10,542 nt of DNA from JBFLVQ01 sp040758525 (lineage in GTDB: Bacteria; Acidobacteriota; Blastocatellia; Chloracidobacteriales; JADJPF01): the NCBI GenBank assembly GCA_040758525.1, contig JBFLVQ010000315.1, positions 1 to 10,542 on the forward strand, given 5' to 3'. Shown one piece after another: positions 1-7,435 of the stretch (the stretch's first letter is position 1; every line of letters starts with the position of its first letter). The notes below the pieces were generated by a model, which was not told the origin of the DNA, ran no database searches, and worked only from the letters and a program-made list of their open reading frames with translations. The translations under genes were made by a program, and so were the position numbers.

Positions 1-566
1 AGATGACTGATCATTGCCATTACCTCATCATGCTCTGACGCAGTAAGCCGCACCGGCTGTGCTCCTAATTCACGTAATAGTAGTTCAAACTGCAACACAC
101 GCATCTCTGCTATTGTTGGACTGGGTCCCAAAATATAAGTGGCGCCAACAAAAAGATCGGCCCGTGCAGCTGCCACACCACCCTGCTCACTGCCTGCCAT
201 CGGATGACCACCAATGAAATCGACCTCAGGCGGCAAGCCCATCGCCATCTCACAGATCGCACGCTTGGTGCTGCCACTATCACTCACCAATGCGCTGGCT
301 TTAATCTGATTACGATGGCGTGCCAGGAACTCTATGATTGCGCCTATAGGCGCAGCTAAGTAGATAAGATCGGCCTGGCAAATCTTGCCTTGGGCAAAAC
401 TCTCTTCTGGTGCATCGATTACAGAAGTCGCTAGTGCCTGCGCAAGATTTTCTCCACTATCCCAGCCCGTGATATGTCCTTCAAATCCCGCTGCACGTAG
501 CGCCAGTGCAAACGACCCACCAATCAGGCCTACTCCGATAATGGCAATATGCTTAAATTGTGCCAT
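1..566 (-). CDS. tyrA: Prephenate dehydrogenase (TyrA), C-terminal part cut off by the window edge
   Basis: This enzyme oxidatively decarboxylates prephenate to 4-hydroxyphenylpyruvate with NAD(P), a cytoplasmic step of tyrosine synthesis. The visible 188 residues open with a Rossmann dinucleotide-binding motif (GVGLIGGS, residues 11-18), followed by acidic D36 in the GWDS segment where the second strand should end. Family signatures follow: DSGSTK (96-101), GGHPMAGSE (119-127) and the HDEVMAMISH motif at the cut end (179-188), which matches the conserved HD...A.ISHLPH of the family. The start is ATG at 564-566, preceded by an AGGCGG ribosome-binding-like stretch; an in-frame GTG directly before it is possible but less likely. 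It lies 81 nt downstream of the kinase gene on the same strand, and its function ties it to the aromatic cluster. The identity is near certain. Whether a C-terminal ACT or other domain follows cannot be seen. Confidence 0.95.
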   Translation of the reverse strand, partial: MAQFKHIAIIGVGLIGGSFALALRAAGFEGHITGWDSGENLAQALATSVIDAPEESFAQGKICQADLIYLAAPIGAIIEFLARHRNQIKASALVSDSGSTKRAICEMAMGLPPEVDFIGGHPMAGSEQGGVAAARADLFVGATYILGPSPTIAEMRVLQFELLLRELGAQPVRLTASEHDEVMAMISH

Positions 567-586
567 CACCGCCTGCCTGTTGTGCG

Positions 587-642
587 CTAAGATCGGCGTA
601 TAGGAGGGGATTTTGGACTATCTTCCAGGTCCGCCATCTTAG
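587..642 (-). repeat. Imperfect inverted repeat between the kinase gene and tyrA
   Basis: CTAAGAT at 587-593 pairs with ATCTTAG at 636-642, and after one bulged base GGCG at 595-598 pairs with CGCC at 632-635. This gives an 11-bp stem with a 33-nt loop in the 81-nt gap between the kinase stop and the tyrA start. No T-run follows it on the minus strand, so it is not a textbook intrinsic terminator. It could be an mRNA processing or leader structure for tyrA, or chance. Confidence 0.35.
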
Positions 643-647
643 TAAGC

Positions 648-3167
648 TTAACCGCTGAACTCCGCACATAGCTGCTCCCAACCTATGCGTAGGTTCTCCA
701 TAATCTCTACATAGTCGGGATAGCCACGCATCTTATCCCAGTTGCTATCGACGGCAAACCAAGGATAATTCTCATTACCTAGTTCAATCGCTTTGCGAAG
801 CCATTTGATCGCCTTCTCCTTCTCACCCTCAAGCGCATAAACGGAGGCAAGCCAATAAGAGACGTCATGGTCGGCTGAAGCAGCATCAATTACTTGTGGT
901 GTAATCAGCGCACGGGCACGCTCGTGTTCGCCTTCAGCACTGTAGCAGGCAGCCAGAATCGGCTTCATACCATGCATCATAGGACTCTTCTCAAATGCTT
1001 CATTAAGCAGTTGAATGGCAAGCTTACGATCGCCACAATGGTAATAGATCTGACCTAGGAAAGCGCGTGCCAATCCATGCCCTGGTTCTAGCGCTAATCC
1101 TGCCTCAAGCTCTGCAATTGCTTGATCAAACTGTTTCTGGTACATAAACACCCGTGCACGATTGTAGCTAACCATTACAATGTCATTCGGGTTCATACGC
1201 AGTAACTGGCTATACTCAGAGAGCGCCTGTTTATAGAGTCCATCCAGCCGGTAGAGCGTGGCAGCCGTGAAATGAACGCTAGAATCGTTGCCAGCAGTAC
1301 GTAGCAAGGTACGAACCTGCTCTCTTGCACGCGACTTGTGTCCTTTCAATAGTGATACATAGACCATTCCTAGTTGTGGCTCGACAAGGCGTGGATCAAG
1401 TTCTAGTGCGCGGTTAAGTTCCTCTTCAGCCAATTCATAGTAGCTCGCTCCCCCTAATGTTTTGAGCACATAGTTGATATAACACATACCTAAACCGGAA
1501 TGGGCGAGCGCAAACCGATCATCAAGTACGATCGCCTTCTGGAATAGCTCGATCGCGGTATCTATATCCTGCTTGTTGAGAGTTTGAGTGGCAAATTTGT
1601 AGTAAGTATTACGGCCGCGTAGGTAGAGTTCGTAGGCTTCTGCGTTATTAGTAGCAACTTTGTTAAGATTGCCCTGTTCAGTATCACTAATATTGATACA
1701 AAGACCTCTCACAATATGGTGAGCGATCTTATCCTGAATCGTGATGATATCTTCGTAATCAACGTCGATCTTATCACTCCAAATAATCTCTCCACTACCA
1801 ATATCAACCAACTGAGGCATAACACGAAAACGATTGCCCGATTTTAAGTAGGTACTTACCAAAACAGCATCCACAGCCAACTCTTTACCTACCAATTGAG
1901 GGTTGATCTCCTGATTACGATAACGGGCAATATAGCTGGAGGGGCGTACTACCAGCGACTTAAGCGAGGCCAATTCGGTAATCACACTATCGGCTAATGA
2001 GAAACTATAGAAATCGTTCTCATTATCCCCACTGAGATTCTTAAAAGGTAGGATGGCAACGGTCCGTTTCTTGTCAATTGTGCCAGTAGTCTTCCAGACC
2101 GAAGGATTAGAGTCAACAACCGGCTCTTCAACGGTTGAGCGCGCCTTCTCAGGACTACCTGTTGGCTGTTCTGTAGGAGTAGGAGTAGGCTCAAAGGATT
2201 GTGATGGATGTGAAGATTCACGAGGTCGTAAGCGTTTGTAGAACCAGCTCATCATACCTTCACGCAACCAGGAGCTACGTTTTGGCTTGGGCGCTACTAA
2301 TGTATTGGTCTCATAAAACTTGCCCGCCTTAAGCTGAATATCTCGATTAAGTTTCTTAAGCTCATTATAGAATTCACGTATCGTCTGGTAGCGCTGATTC
2401 ATCTCCTTGGCCATCGCACGATCAATCACTTGCTGCAATTGCATAGGTAGCGAAGGATTGATCTCAGTAATAGGCACAGGCTGGTTGTGTAAAACAGCAT
2501 GCATTATCTCGACACTGCTTTTCCCTGTGAAAGGAAGCCGCCCTACTACCATTTCATAGAGCACAACTCCCAGTGAGAAGATATCTGTACGATGATCGAT
2601 CTGAGCCCCACGCGCCTGTTCAGGCGACATATAACCAGCTGTACCAAAGGGAACACCCTGTTGAGTAAGATCCATTACCGTACGATCACCAATATTGGTG
2701 GTTGCCTTAGCAAGCCCGAAGTCAAGGATCTTGGCTTGACCTCGGTCATTGACGATCACGTTGGTAGCTTTAATATCCCTATGGATCACGCCACGCGCAT
2801 GCGCAGCAGCCAGTGCATCAGCAATCTGAACGGCAATTGAGAGCGCGCTTTCCAGTTCTAAAGCGCGACCACGTACCAATTGCTTTAGCCGCTTTCCTTC
2901 CAGGTATTGCATGACAATGTAATGCAACCCATTTGTTTCGTTGATCTCGTAGATTGTGCAGATGTTGGGATGGTCTAGCGCGGAGGCGAGTTGAGCTTCA
3001 CGTAAAAAGCGCTTACGGGATTTTTCATCGGAAACCAATTCAGCAGGGAGAAACTTGATTGCAACTGTGCGTCGTAGACTCAAATCCTCCGCCTGATAAA
3101 CTTCCCCTTGTCCGCCCTCGCCCAGCTTTTTTAGTATCTTGTAGTGTGAAATCTGTGTGCCGATCAT
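648..3167 (-). CDS. Serine/threonine protein kinase with TolB-like domain and TPR repeats
   Basis: The protein has 839 residues. The N-terminal Hanks-type kinase domain (about 8-274) looks catalytically complete: glycine loop GEGGQGEV (16-23), ATP-anchoring K38 in VAIK, HRDIKATN (129-136) with catalytic D131, DFG (149-151), SPE (181-183) and DIFSLG (195-200). A Pro/Thr/Ser-rich linker (about 315-360) follows. Then comes a TolB/FlgO-like domain (about 367-490: VAILPFKNLSGD, later QLVDIGSGEIIW), a fold often attached to bacterial kinases and cyclases. From about 508 to 815 the chain is helical with TPR-like repeats (for example AIELFQKAIVLD, ALSEYSQLLRMNPND, AIKWLRKAIELG), probably a protein-binding surface. 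I see no hydrophobic stretch long enough for a membrane helix, so it is probably cytoplasmic. The ATG at 3165-3167 puts the kinase fold at residue 8; no good ribosome binding site precedes it. The substrate is unknown. Its position between aroF and tyrA is unusual. Confidence 0.93.
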   Translation of the reverse strand: MIGTQISHYKILKKLGEGGQGEVYQAEDLSLRRTVAIKFLPAELVSDEKSRKRFLREAQLASALDHPNICTIYEINETNGLHYIVMQYLEGKRLKQLVRGRALELESALSIAVQIADALAAAHARGVIHRDIKATNVIVNDRGQAKILDFGLAKATTNIGDRTVMDLTQQGVPFGTAGYMSPEQARGAQIDHRTDIFSLGVVLYEMVVGRLPFTGKSSVEIMHAVLHNQPVPITEINPSLPMQLQQVIDRAMAKEMNQRYQTIREFYNELKKLNRDIQLKAGKFYETNTLVAPKPKRSSWLREGMMSWFYKRLRPRESSHPSQSFEPTPTPTEQPTGSPEKARSTVEEPVVDSNPSVWKTTGTIDKKRTVAILPFKNLSGDNENDFYSFSLADSVITELASLKSLVVRPSSYIARYRNQEINPQLVGKELAVDAVLVSTYLKSGNRFRVMPQLVDIGSGEIIWSDKIDVDYEDIITIQDKIAHHIVRGLCINISDTEQGNLNKVATNNAEAYELYLRGRNTYYKFATQTLNKQDIDTAIELFQKAIVLDDRFALAHSGLGMCYINYVLKTLGGASYYELAEEELNRALELDPRLVEPQLGMVYVSLLKGHKSRAREQVRTLLRTAGNDSSVHFTAATLYRLDGLYKQALSEYSQLLRMNPNDIVMVSYNRARVFMYQKQFDQAIAELEAGLALEPGHGLARAFLGQIYYHCGDRKLAIQLLNEAFEKSPMMHGMKPILAACYSAEGEHERARALITPQVIDAASADHDVSYWLASVYALEGEKEKAIKWLRKAIELGNENYPWFAVDSNWDKMRGYPDYVEIMENLRIGWEQLCAEFSG

Positions 3168-3177
3168 GCGGAGCTCG

Positions 3178-3193
3178 GCGGCGATATCGCCGC
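3178..3193 (-). promoter_or_regulatory. Perfect 16-bp palindrome just upstream of the kinase start
   Basis: GCGGCGATATCGCCGC is a perfect palindrome ending 10 nt before the kinase ATG. As DNA it has the form of a dimer-binding operator. As RNA it can form a six-pair all-G/C stem with an ATAT loop, right where a ribosome would load; no clear Shine-Dalgarno lies between it and the ATG. No T-run follows, so it is not an intrinsic terminator. A regulatory role is inferred from position and symmetry only. Confidence 0.45.
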
Positions 3194-3255
3194 AACCCTT
3201 CTCTCAGTTTCCCTGCGGATCTGCTGGCCGCCAGACGCTTGAGTGACAATATTAA

Positions 3256-3284
3256 ACTATTCTGCCATATACTTCCAGGGTAAA
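3256..3284 (-). promoter_or_regulatory. Weak candidate promoter for the kinase gene
   Basis: Read on the minus strand, TTTACC (3279-3284) and AATAGT (3256-3261) are separated by 17 nt. Each matches the sigma-70 type consensus at four of six positions. It lies about 90 nt before the kinase start, inside the 176-nt gap after aroF. The match is weak and could be chance; its value is that the gap is long enough for the kinase to have its own promoter. Confidence 0.2.
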
Positions 3285-3331
3285 TTCGGACATCTCCGGA
3301 CCGTCTCCCAAGTGCCAGTAAAACCCTGGCA
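3275..3331 (-). repeat. Two overlapping, mutually exclusive inverted repeats after aroF
   Basis: On the minus strand, TGCCAG (3326-3331) can pair with CTGGCA (3313-3318) across a 7-nt loop, starting 12 nt after the aroF stop. The overlapping CCAGGGT (3323-3329) can instead pair with ACCCTGG (3275-3281) across 41 nt. Both use the same CCAG strand, so only one can form at a time. A CGGAC direct repeat with 10-bp spacing (3287-3291, 3297-3301) lies in the larger loop. No T-run follows either stem. An alternative-fold leader for the kinase gene is possible but unproven. Confidence 0.35.
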
Positions 3332-3343
3332 AAACTTTCCCCA

Positions 3344-4357
3344 TTAAGCAATTTTACGCCCAATTGCGCTAGCGATCTGCCGTAGTTGCTGCATCAAGCC
3401 AACAAACTGATCCGGAAAGAGCGACTGTGGTCCATCACAGAGCGCATGGTCTGGATCATTGTGTACTTCGATAAGCAGTCCATCAGCGCCTGCCGCTACA
3501 GCAGCGCGCGCCATTGGTGGTACCTTATCGCGCCGACCAGTAGCATGACTTGGATCAGCAATGATTGGTAGATGAGAAAGCTTCTTAACGACCGGAATTG
3601 CTGAGATGTCTAAGGTATTACGTGTTGCCTGCTCAAAAGTACGTATACCTCGCTCACAAATAATGACTTCGTGATTGCCACCCGACATTATATATTCGGC
3701 CGATAGTAGTGTCTCCTCGATTGTCGCAGCCATCCCTCGCTTTAGCAAGACGGGTTTGTTAAGCCGTCCTAATTCCTTGAGTAGATTGAAATTCTGCATG
3801 TTGCGCGCACCCACCTGAAGAATATCAACATAACGTAGGAACATAGGAATCTGCGACGGTTCCATAACCTCGGAAATTACCAGCATACCATAGCGATCAG
3901 CGGCCTGACGAATAATCTTCAGCCCTTCCTCACCCATTCCTTGAAAGCTATAAGGTGAGGTACGAGGCTTGAATGCGCCACCACGAATAACCCGTACACC
4001 CTGCTGAGCCACCTTCTCCGCTACTTCATCCACCTGCTCACGTGACTCAATCGTACAGGGACCGGCCATCATTACAACATTCTCTCCACCGATCACTACA
4101 TCTTTGATCTTTATGATGGTGTCCATAGGTTTGAAGGCACGGCTTGCCAATTTATAGGGTGAGGAGATCCGTACTACCTCCTTAACTCCTTCAAGCAATT
4201 CTAGTTCGCGGGTATCAACAATCTGCTGACCGACTGCTCCTAAGACAGTATGATTGGCGCCTGTTGAACGATGTATGTCGAATCCAAGTTGGATCAACTT
4301 CTCTACAACACGCGAGACCTGCTCTTCAGGAGCGCCTTCTTGCATAACAACAATCAT
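3344..4357 (-). CDS. aroF: 3-deoxy-7-phosphoheptulonate (DAHP) synthase, type I-beta with N-terminal regulatory-type domain
   Basis: This enzyme condenses phosphoenolpyruvate with erythrose 4-phosphate to DAHP, the entry step of the shikimate pathway. At 337 residues it matches the long I-beta form, such as the Thermotoga maritima enzyme. Residues 1 to about 68 form a small ferredoxin/ACT-like domain that in that relative binds Tyr/Phe and gates the active site. The barrel follows with GPCTIES (99-105), GGAFKPRTSPYSFQG (126-140), QVGARNMQN (181-189), LLKRGM (204-209), ADPSHATGRR (267-276) and EVHNDPDHALCDGPQSL (297-313). The expected metal ligands are visible as C101, H271, E297 and D308. The start is ATG at 4355-4357, 15 nt after the chorismate mutase stop, so the two are probably translated together. 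Feedback by Phe or Tyr is expected from the N-terminal domain but is inferred. Identity is very secure. Confidence 0.97.
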   Translation of the reverse strand: MIVVMQEGAPEEQVSRVVEKLIQLGFDIHRSTGANHTVLGAVGQQIVDTRELELLEGVKEVVRISSPYKLASRAFKPMDTIIKIKDVVIGGENVVMMAGPCTIESREQVDEVAEKVAQQGVRVIRGGAFKPRTSPYSFQGMGEEGLKIIRQAADRYGMLVISEVMEPSQIPMFLRYVDILQVGARNMQNFNLLKELGRLNKPVLLKRGMAATIEETLLSAEYIMSGGNHEVIICERGIRTFEQATRNTLDISAIPVVKKLSHLPIIADPSHATGRRDKVPPMARAAVAAGADGLLIEVHNDPDHALCDGPQSLFPDQFVGLMQQLRQIASAIGRKIA

Positions 4358-4372
4358 AGTTATATCTCTTGA

Positions 4373-4660
4373 CTATTCAGAATCGGTTTCTAATTCCCCT
4401 ACAGCAAGCCGCTCGACACGGCGTGATTCATCAATAATACGCTCGAAGAGCCGTCGCACTGCATCATTGCCAAGTGGACCACAGTTAAGCCGTATTACAT
4501 TCTCGATCACCTGTTGTTCACGTGCTGGTGAATAGACTGGCAATCCTTCTGTACGCTTAATACGACCGATCTCAATAGCACATTGTGAACGCCTATTGAG
4601 TAATTTTATTAACTGCTCATCAAGCTTATCTATTTCATCACGCCAATATTCGATATCCAC
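4373..4660 (-). CDS. aroQ: Monofunctional AroQ-type chorismate mutase
   Basis: This enzyme converts chorismate to prephenate, committing carbon to Phe and Tyr. The 95 residues show the AroQ helical pattern: WRDEIDKLDEQLIKLLNRR (6-24), I-x2-IK (31-35), the LPVYSPAREQQVI stretch (40-52), the NCGPL segment (59-63) and the closing FERIIDESRRVE (72-83). R7, R23, K35, R47 and E48 lie where the family's active-site residues are expected. The start is GTG (4658-4660), since no ATG lies before the conserved first helix; AGAGAG about 6 nt upstream can act as a ribosome binding site. It sits 26 nt after trpA and 15 nt before aroF. In other bacteria an AroQ domain is fused to the N-terminus of a DAHP synthase or to prephenate dehydratase or dehydrogenase. 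Here it is a separate protein next to its likely partner. The C-terminal tail (VGELETDSE) is acidic. Confidence 0.93.
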   Translation of the reverse strand: MDIEYWRDEIDKLDEQLIKLLNRRSQCAIEIGRIKRTEGLPVYSPAREQQVIENVIRLNCGPLGNDAVRRLFERIIDESRRVERLAVGELETDSE

Positions 4661-4686
4661 AACAGCTCTCTGCTAACACTTAATGC

Positions 4687-5487
4687 CTATCTTTCCAATT
4701 TAAGCTCTCGCAGCGCGCCGATCAACTTAACTACGCGTGACACTGCCTGTTGCGGTTGTGCACAAGCCTCTATCTCAGCAACAATTCGACTACCTACCAC
4801 AGCAGCATCGGCGTGTTGCCATACCATGTGTACATGTTCAGCACTGGAGATACCAAACCCAACGGCAACAGGCAATCTACTCTGCGCTTTAATGCACGCT
4901 ACCAGCGGAATAATAGTATCAGAGAAGTTCTCTTGCATTCCTGTGACACCTGTACGTGCCACTGCATAGATAAATCCACCTGCTAACTGCGCGACCTTTG
5001 CCACACGTCTATCATTGCTAGTAGGGGCAAGCAGGAAGATCATCTCTAGATCCTGTGCACGTAATAGGCCATGAAAATCTGCCGCCTCCTCTGGCACCAG
5101 ATCTGTTACCAGTACCCCATCTACACCTGCCGAGCGTGCCGCGCTCGCCAGTGCAGCACTACCATACTGTAGTAGCGGGTTATAGTAGCTGAAAAGAATA
5201 ATAGGTACTTCACTACGGCGCCGTACTCGTTCTACTAGTGTAAGAATATTTCTTAGTGTCACCCCATGTGCAAGGGCACGCTCACTGGCACGCTGAATCA
5301 CAGGCCCATCTGCCATAGGATCAGAGAAAGGCACTCCTAGCTCAATTAGATCTGCCCCGGCTGCTGCCATCTCAACAATAAGGTCTTCAGTTATTGCTAG
5401 ATCTGGATCGCCTGCAGTTATGTAGGGAATAAGCGCCTTCTTACCATGCTCAGCAAGCTCTTGAAATTTCATCTTGATTCGATTCAT
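4687..5487 (-). CDS. trpA: Tryptophan synthase alpha subunit
   Basis: The alpha subunit cleaves indole-3-glycerol phosphate to indole and glyceraldehyde 3-phosphate, and indole is channelled to the beta subunit. The 266-residue TIM barrel has the usual length. Catalytic E49 (ADLIELGVPFSDP) and D60 (PMADGPVIQ) lie at the same numbers as in the E. coli enzyme. Also visible are PYITAGDPD (21-29), the loop-6 region RTGVTG (178-183) and phosphate-binding stretches VAVGFGIS (206-213) and AAVVGSRIV (228-236). The ATG (5485-5487) overlaps the trpB stop as ATGA, the classic arrangement for translational coupling of subunits needed in equal amounts. Nothing is unusual; identity is very secure. Confidence 0.98.
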   Translation of the reverse strand: MNRIKMKFQELAEHGKKALIPYITAGDPDLAITEDLIVEMAAAGADLIELGVPFSDPMADGPVIQRASERALAHGVTLRNILTLVERVRRRSEVPIILFSYYNPLLQYGSAALASAARSAGVDGVLVTDLVPEEAADFHGLLRAQDLEMIFLLAPTSNDRRVAKVAQLAGGFIYAVARTGVTGMQENFSDTIIPLVACIKAQSRLPVAVGFGISSAEHVHMVWQHADAAVVGSRIVAEIEACAQPQQAVSRVVKLIGALRELKLER

Positions 5488-6722
5488 AACTGCACGCCTA
5501 ATGCCTCCGCAACTGTATGTACATCCTTATCACCACGTCCAGAAACGTTAACCAAGATTATTGCCTCTTTGTCCAGTTTTGCTGCTGCCTCTATGGCATA
5601 AGCGACAGCATGCGAAGATTCTAGCGCAGGAAGAATACCTTCAGTACGTGCCAATAGTTGAAAGGCTGATAATGCTTGTGCATCTGAAATAGAAGTATAT
5701 TCAACACGATTTTTATCGTGTAGATAGGCATGCTCAGGACCGATTGCAGGATAATCCAGACCAGCAGAAATTGAGTGGGTAGTAGCAATCTGGCCATCAT
5801 TATCCTGCAAGATATAACTATAAGTACCCTGTAGTACTCCTGGTCGCCCTCCTCCTGCAGTATGGAAACGAGCAGCATGTTCACCCAACTGGCCACCGTG
5901 CCCACCTGCTTCTACACCTACCATACGTACATTTTCATCCTCTAGAAATTCGTAGAAGAGCCCTATGGAATTGCTTCCCCCACCCACACAGGCAACCAAC
6001 AGATCAGGCAAGCGACCTTCACTGGCAAGAATCTGCGCACGGGCTTCACGACCAATAACAGATTGGAAATCGCGTACCATCTGTGGATAGGGATGTGGAC
6101 CAAGCACGGAACCTAGTAGATAGTAGGTTGTCTCAACATTTGTTACCCAATCGCGTAGCGCTTCGTTAATAGCATCTTTGAGAGTACGGCTGCCGGTCTC
6201 TACACCTACAACTTCAGCACCCAAGAGCCGCATACGAAAGACATTTAGTGCCTGTCGTCGCATATCTTCTGTGCCCATATAGACACGGCATTGATAATTC
6301 ATTAATGCGCAGACTGTGGCTGTAGCAACGCCATGCTGTCCTGCTCCAGTCTCAGCAATAATACGCCGTTTGCCCATACGCTTGGCTAGCAGGATCTGGC
6401 CAAGCGCATTGTTGATCTTATGTGCGCCAGTATGATTGAGGTCCTCACGCTTGAGATAGATGCGTGCCTTACCGCTCTGTTCACTAAGACGACGAGCATA
6501 GAAGAGCGGAGTAGGACGACCTACATAGTGGGTGAGTAGTTGCTCATACTCAGCAGCAAAAGCAGCATCAGCACAGGCCGCCTGGTAGGCAGCCGTCAAC
6601 TGTTCTAAGGGATACATCAAAGTTTCTGGCACGTAGCAGCCGCCATAGCGACCAAAATGGCCACTAGTATCGGGCATACGCACTTCTTTAGATCGGCCCG
6701 CTGTCATTGATTCTTGTGTCAT
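5484..6722 (-). CDS. trpB: Tryptophan synthase beta subunit
   Basis: The PLP-dependent beta subunit joins indole and serine to make tryptophan. Of the 412 residues, GRYGGCYVPETL (24-35) is the typical N-terminal region. The PLP lysine is K102 in NHTGAHKINN (96-105), and the catalytic glutamate is E124 in AETGAGQHG (123-131). The phosphate-cradle GGGSNSIG, the conserved ESSHA region and a C-terminal NVSGRGDKD segment are all present. It belongs to the standard TrpB1 group that partners with TrpA, consistent with trpA being next and overlapping by 4 nt. The start is ATG at 6720-6722, five nt after the trpF stop, with AAGAGA just upstream. In-frame ATGs at residues 6 and 16 are alternative starts, because the first 15 or so residues look non-conserved. 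Confidence 0.98.
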   Translation of the reverse strand: MTQESMTAGRSKEVRMPDTSGHFGRYGGCYVPETLMYPLEQLTAAYQAACADAAFAAEYEQLLTHYVGRPTPLFYARRLSEQSGKARIYLKREDLNHTGAHKINNALGQILLAKRMGKRRIIAETGAGQHGVATATVCALMNYQCRVYMGTEDMRRQALNVFRMRLLGAEVVGVETGSRTLKDAINEALRDWVTNVETTYYLLGSVLGPHPYPQMVRDFQSVIGREARAQILASEGRLPDLLVACVGGGSNSIGLFYEFLEDENVRMVGVEAGGHGGQLGEHAARFHTAGGGRPGVLQGTYSYILQDNDGQIATTHSISAGLDYPAIGPEHAYLHDKNRVEYTSISDAQALSAFQLLARTEGILPALESSHAVAYAIEAAAKLDKEAIILVNVSGRGDKDVHTVAEALGVQL

Positions 6723-6727
6723 GTCTC

Positions 6728-7420
6728 TTATTGATGAGATGGAGTTTCGTTGGGATTAAAACGTTGTAGCCGTGGACTAGTGGATCGCATCATCTCTTGC
6801 CAGCCCCGTCGCACTTCAGTCATAAAATCCTGCAAGCGCACACGATCTTTACGGCCTGGTGATGACTCTACACCACTACAGACATCAACACCATAAGGTT
6901 TAACTGTGCGAATTGCCGAGACAACATTCTCGGGCCGTAATCCACCAGCAAGAATTATATTCGGCACATACTGTTTAGCTGCCACCGCTACACGCCAATC
7001 AAAGAGTTGGCCGGTTCCTCCATAAGCATCTGCCGAATAGTGGTCAAGCAGGATTGCACTGACAGGAAAATCCTTCACATGCAAGATATCAAAGTTATCG
7101 CCCACACGTAGCGCCTTAATAAGCCGCCAGGCTTGAAATTGTGCACAATATTCTGGACTCTCATTGCCATGCAGTTGTATTGCGGTAAGCTTGGCCATCT
7201 CCGCAACACTACGCACAACATCAAGATTGAGTTCATTAACAAAGATTCCTACCAGAGAGAGAAATGGCGGCAGCTTATCGGCAATTTCGCGAGCATTGGC
7301 AGGGGCAATATAGCGTGGACTCTTATGATAAAAATTGAACCCAATCGCATCTACCCCCTGATCAATAGCAGTAACCGCATCCTCATAACTAGTAATACCG
7401 CAAATTTTTACTTTAATCAT
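6728..7420 (-). CDS. trpF: Phosphoribosylanthranilate isomerase
   Basis: This enzyme isomerises N-(5'-phosphoribosyl)anthranilate to CdRP, the third step of tryptophan synthesis. The TIM barrel opens with VKICGIT (4-10), where C7 is the general base. The general acid is D126 in ILLDHYSADAYGGTG. IQLHGNES (81-88), ILAGGLRPENV and the phosphate-binding VDVCSGVESSPGRKD are all intact. At 230 residues it is longer than the usual 200 to 210. The extra part is a C-terminal tail (about 208-230) rich in Arg, Ser, Pro and Asn that looks disordered and lies outside the barrel. The ATG is at 7418-7420, 15 nt after the trpC stop; no strong ribosome binding site is seen, so coupling to trpC is likely. The trpF stop lies 5 nt before trpB. 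Confidence 0.97.
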   Translation of the reverse strand: MIKVKICGITSYEDAVTAIDQGVDAIGFNFYHKSPRYIAPANAREIADKLPPFLSLVGIFVNELNLDVVRSVAEMAKLTAIQLHGNESPEYCAQFQAWRLIKALRVGDNFDILHVKDFPVSAILLDHYSADAYGGTGQLFDWRVAVAAKQYVPNIILAGGLRPENVVSAIRTVKPYGVDVCSGVESSPGRKDRVRLQDFMTEVRRGWQEMMRSTSPRLQRFNPNETPSHQ

Positions 7421-7435
7421 AAATTATTGTCCGCT

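Noticed and set aside
602..609. AGGAGGGG on the plus strand, resembling a ribosome binding site
   Set aside because: No start codon lies at a suitable distance downstream, and no supported plus-strand gene follows.
2592..2840. Open frames on the plus strand within the first kinase gene, here and at 2053-2241
   Set aside because: They are antisense to conserved kinase motifs or linker and show no family features.
3059..3363. Overlapping frames on both strands across the aroF-kinase gap
   Set aside because: The proteins are Arg/Ser-rich without motifs and overlap the start of the kinase domain and the end of aroF.
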